The position numbers and the translations under genes are program-made. From assembly GCA_021817825.1 (NCBI GenBank), contig JAKAFS010000038.1, positions 1 through 35,083 on the forward strand: a stretch of DNA of 35,083 nucleotides, read 5' to 3'. This DNA is from Deltaproteobacteria bacterium (GTDB lineage: Bacteria; Desulfobacterota; Syntrophia; Syntrophales; UBA5619). Shown here one piece after another: positions 34,701 through 35,083 of the stretch. The notes beneath the pieces were generated by a model that worked only from the letters and a program-made list of their open reading frames with translations, searched no databases and was not told the origin of the DNA. The first letter of the stretch is position 1; each line of letters starts with the position of its first letter.

Positions 34701-34820
34701 GTGGTCGGCGGGCTGCTCTTCTCGCAATTCCTGACGCTCTATGCAACCCCTGTCTTCTATGTCCTCATGGCCCGGCTCCAAAGTCGCCTGGCAAAGAAAT
34801 CCTCTCGCAAAGGCAATTGA
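31737..34820 (+). CDS. RND efflux pump, HAE1 family (AcrB/MdtB-like)
   Basis: A 1027-residue proton-driven inner membrane pump of the hydrophobe/amphiphile efflux family. It starts MNISALCIQRPVMTTL, as typical. The proton relay pair D401-D402 is in GFVVDDAIVMLENIV of helix 4, and K921/K922 of helix 10 lie in VGLVKKNGIMMVDF. Both large periplasmic loops are full length. It probably exports toxic organic compounds, but the substrate is not visible in sequence. The start overlaps the adaptor stop. Among family members it looks more like MdtB/MdtC or MuxB than AcrB, a soft impression from its N-terminus. Confidence 0.96.
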   Translation: MNISALCIQRPVMTTLVMLAILFFGVIGYRSLPVSNLPNVDFPTIQVTANLPGASPETMAAAVATPLEKQFSTIAGIDSMTSTSSLGTTNITLQFALQRDIDAAALDVQTAISAAQRQLPAEMTTPPSFRKVNPADQAILIIALTSPTLPLYALDEYGQTLMAQRISMVSGVAQVQVLGTQKYAVRMQLDPNALASRQLGIDEVSAAVSRQNVNIPTGALYGPDRALTIQADGQIASASAYRSLIVAYRNNQPVRLQELGKVIDGVENDKVAAWLVDQRSIALAVQRQPGSNTVEVARRVRNLLPALQEQLPASVSVHILFDRSEPIQESAHDVQLTLLLTLGLVVLVIFLFLRNFSATLIPSLALPLSLMGTFAVMHALGYSMDNLSLMALTLSVGFVVDDAIVMLENIVRHQEMGEGLREAALNGSREIGFTILSMTLSLAAVFIPVLFMGGILGRLFREFSVTIATAILISGFISLTLTPMMCSRFMRPPSEIRHGRLYLLSERLFNAALDFYKTGLRWSLSHLMTVMVFSGMILAATVYLFATLPKGFLPSEDTGQINAFTEAAQGTSFELMKDHQQAVAAIVRQDPNVSLFISSVGAVGTRGSNNGALFIRLKPRSERELSADQVIAQLRRKVAGVQGMQVFLQNPPPINLGGQLTKSPYQYSLYGTDTEVLYSQALLMEQKMRGVPGLTSVTSDLQIKNPQLNLKIDRDKAATLGVTPEQIETALFTAYGTRQISTIYTATNQYRLLMELAPEFQQDRSGLSLLYVRSSNGNLVPLDSVAASEPGYGPLAVNHTGQLPSVTLSFNLEPGASLGTAVSAIERLAATTLPATVSKSFQGTAQVFQSSLEGMNLLLIMAILFIYLVLGILYESFIHPLTILSALPFAGFGALVTLLLFRMDLTIYAFVGVIMLVGLVKKNGIMMVDFAIEAERKDGKSPAEAIFSASVIRFRPIMMTTMAALMGTLPIALGLGAGAESRRPLGLAVVGGLLFSQFLTLYATPVFYVLMARLQSRLAKKSSRKGN

Positions 34821-34967
34821 CAGGGGCCCGCCGTTTCTCTGCCTCCTCCACCCTTGGGCACGCCCTTTCCTTGAATGCACGACCAGTAATTCCGCTTCTA
34901 AAGCAAAGCGGTGGCAGGGTTGATGTCTTCATGGGGAAGGCGTCTGGGCATCGAGCGATATCCAATG

Positions 34968-35000
34968 AAAAGGCCCCCCGTCGTGAGCGGCGGGGGGCCT
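34968..35000 (-). terminator. groEL terminator
   Basis: A perfect 10-base stem AGGCCCCCCG/CGGGGGGCCT with a 10-base loop is followed on the minus strand by TTTTCATT. It lies about 40 bases past the groEL stop and may also stop RND transcripts from the other side. Confidence 0.9.
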
Positions 35001-35041
35001 CCTGTTGTTCTCTATCCGTCTTGAAAGGCGGAAGACTTATC

Positions 35042-35083
35042 TCACATCCCCATACCGGGGTATCCGCCGCCGCCGGGAGGCAT
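35042..35083 (-). CDS. groL: GroEL chaperonin, C-terminal tail (5' part outside the window)
   Basis: Only the last 13 codons are in the window, reading MPPGGGGYPGMGM then TGA. The Gly/Met-rich end is that of GroEL, the cage-forming chaperonin, whose disordered C-terminal tail is of this kind. The ATG at the window edge is an internal Met codon, not a start. The terminator 40 bases downstream fits the end of a groES-groEL operon. The call rests on this short tail and the position alone. Confidence 0.75.
   Translation of the reverse strand: MPPGGGGYPGMGM

Overview
The window reads as chromosomal, gene-dense, GC-rich DNA from a strictly anaerobic deltaproteobacterium-type organism (Syntrophales or a relative is my best guess, by inference only). 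The reasons are an RNF complex with RseC and ApbE accessories, a two-component system of NtrC type, a signal-peptide-bearing ATP synthase c subunit, a DctPQM TRAP importer, a class A RNase P RNA, and a primary sigma factor with dnaG and yqeY. Nothing points to a plasmid, phage or integrated island. No CRISPR array, intact insertion sequence or rRNA gene is visible.

Layout. Positions 1-3524 (minus) carry the RNF region: apbE (flavin transfer), rseC-like, rnfC, and rnfD cut by the window edge. engB follows at 3532-4140. Positions 4278-8523 (minus) hold a small membrane protein, an 882-residue sensor kinase and an NtrC-type sigma-54 activator, the last two overlapping by ATGA. Upstream is a 630-base gap with a palindromic MITE-like repeat, a perfect activator-like palindrome and a well-formed sigma-54 promoter. 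That promoter faces right, into an atpE-like c-subunit gene and an orphan Cache-domain membrane protein (9154-10900). A terminator closes this two-gene unit, which I regard as the most interesting part of the window. Convergent to it lie rnpB (10986-11370) and a coiled-coil/zinc-ribbon gene.

Positions 12356-20561 are one long minus-strand information and histidine block. In transcription order it runs hisI-hisG-hisB-lipoprotein-hisA-hinT, then yqeY-dnaG-rpoD, then a CAT-anticodon tRNA and a terminator. hisH, hisF, hisC, hisD and hisE are not here. A 100-residue membrane/coiled-coil protein (20858-21160) and the dctP-dctQ-dctM TRAP operon (21656-24555) run rightward. They converge on a minus-strand block ileS-lspA-ktrB-ktrA (30187 down to 24678) for isoleucyl-tRNA synthesis, lipoprotein maturation and potassium uptake. 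A divergent sigma-70 promoter at 30373-30401 drives an RND efflux pair (adaptor lipoprotein plus HAE1-type pump, 30547-34820). The last 42 bases are the C-terminal tail of GroEL on the minus strand, with its terminator.

Genes that clearly work together: rseC/rnfC/rnfD with apbE, the kinase with its regulator, the his genes, ktrA with ktrB, dctP/Q/M, and the RND pair. Control of the atpE/Cache unit by the neighbouring NtrC-type system is an inference from geometry. All names come from reading the sequence; no database search was done.
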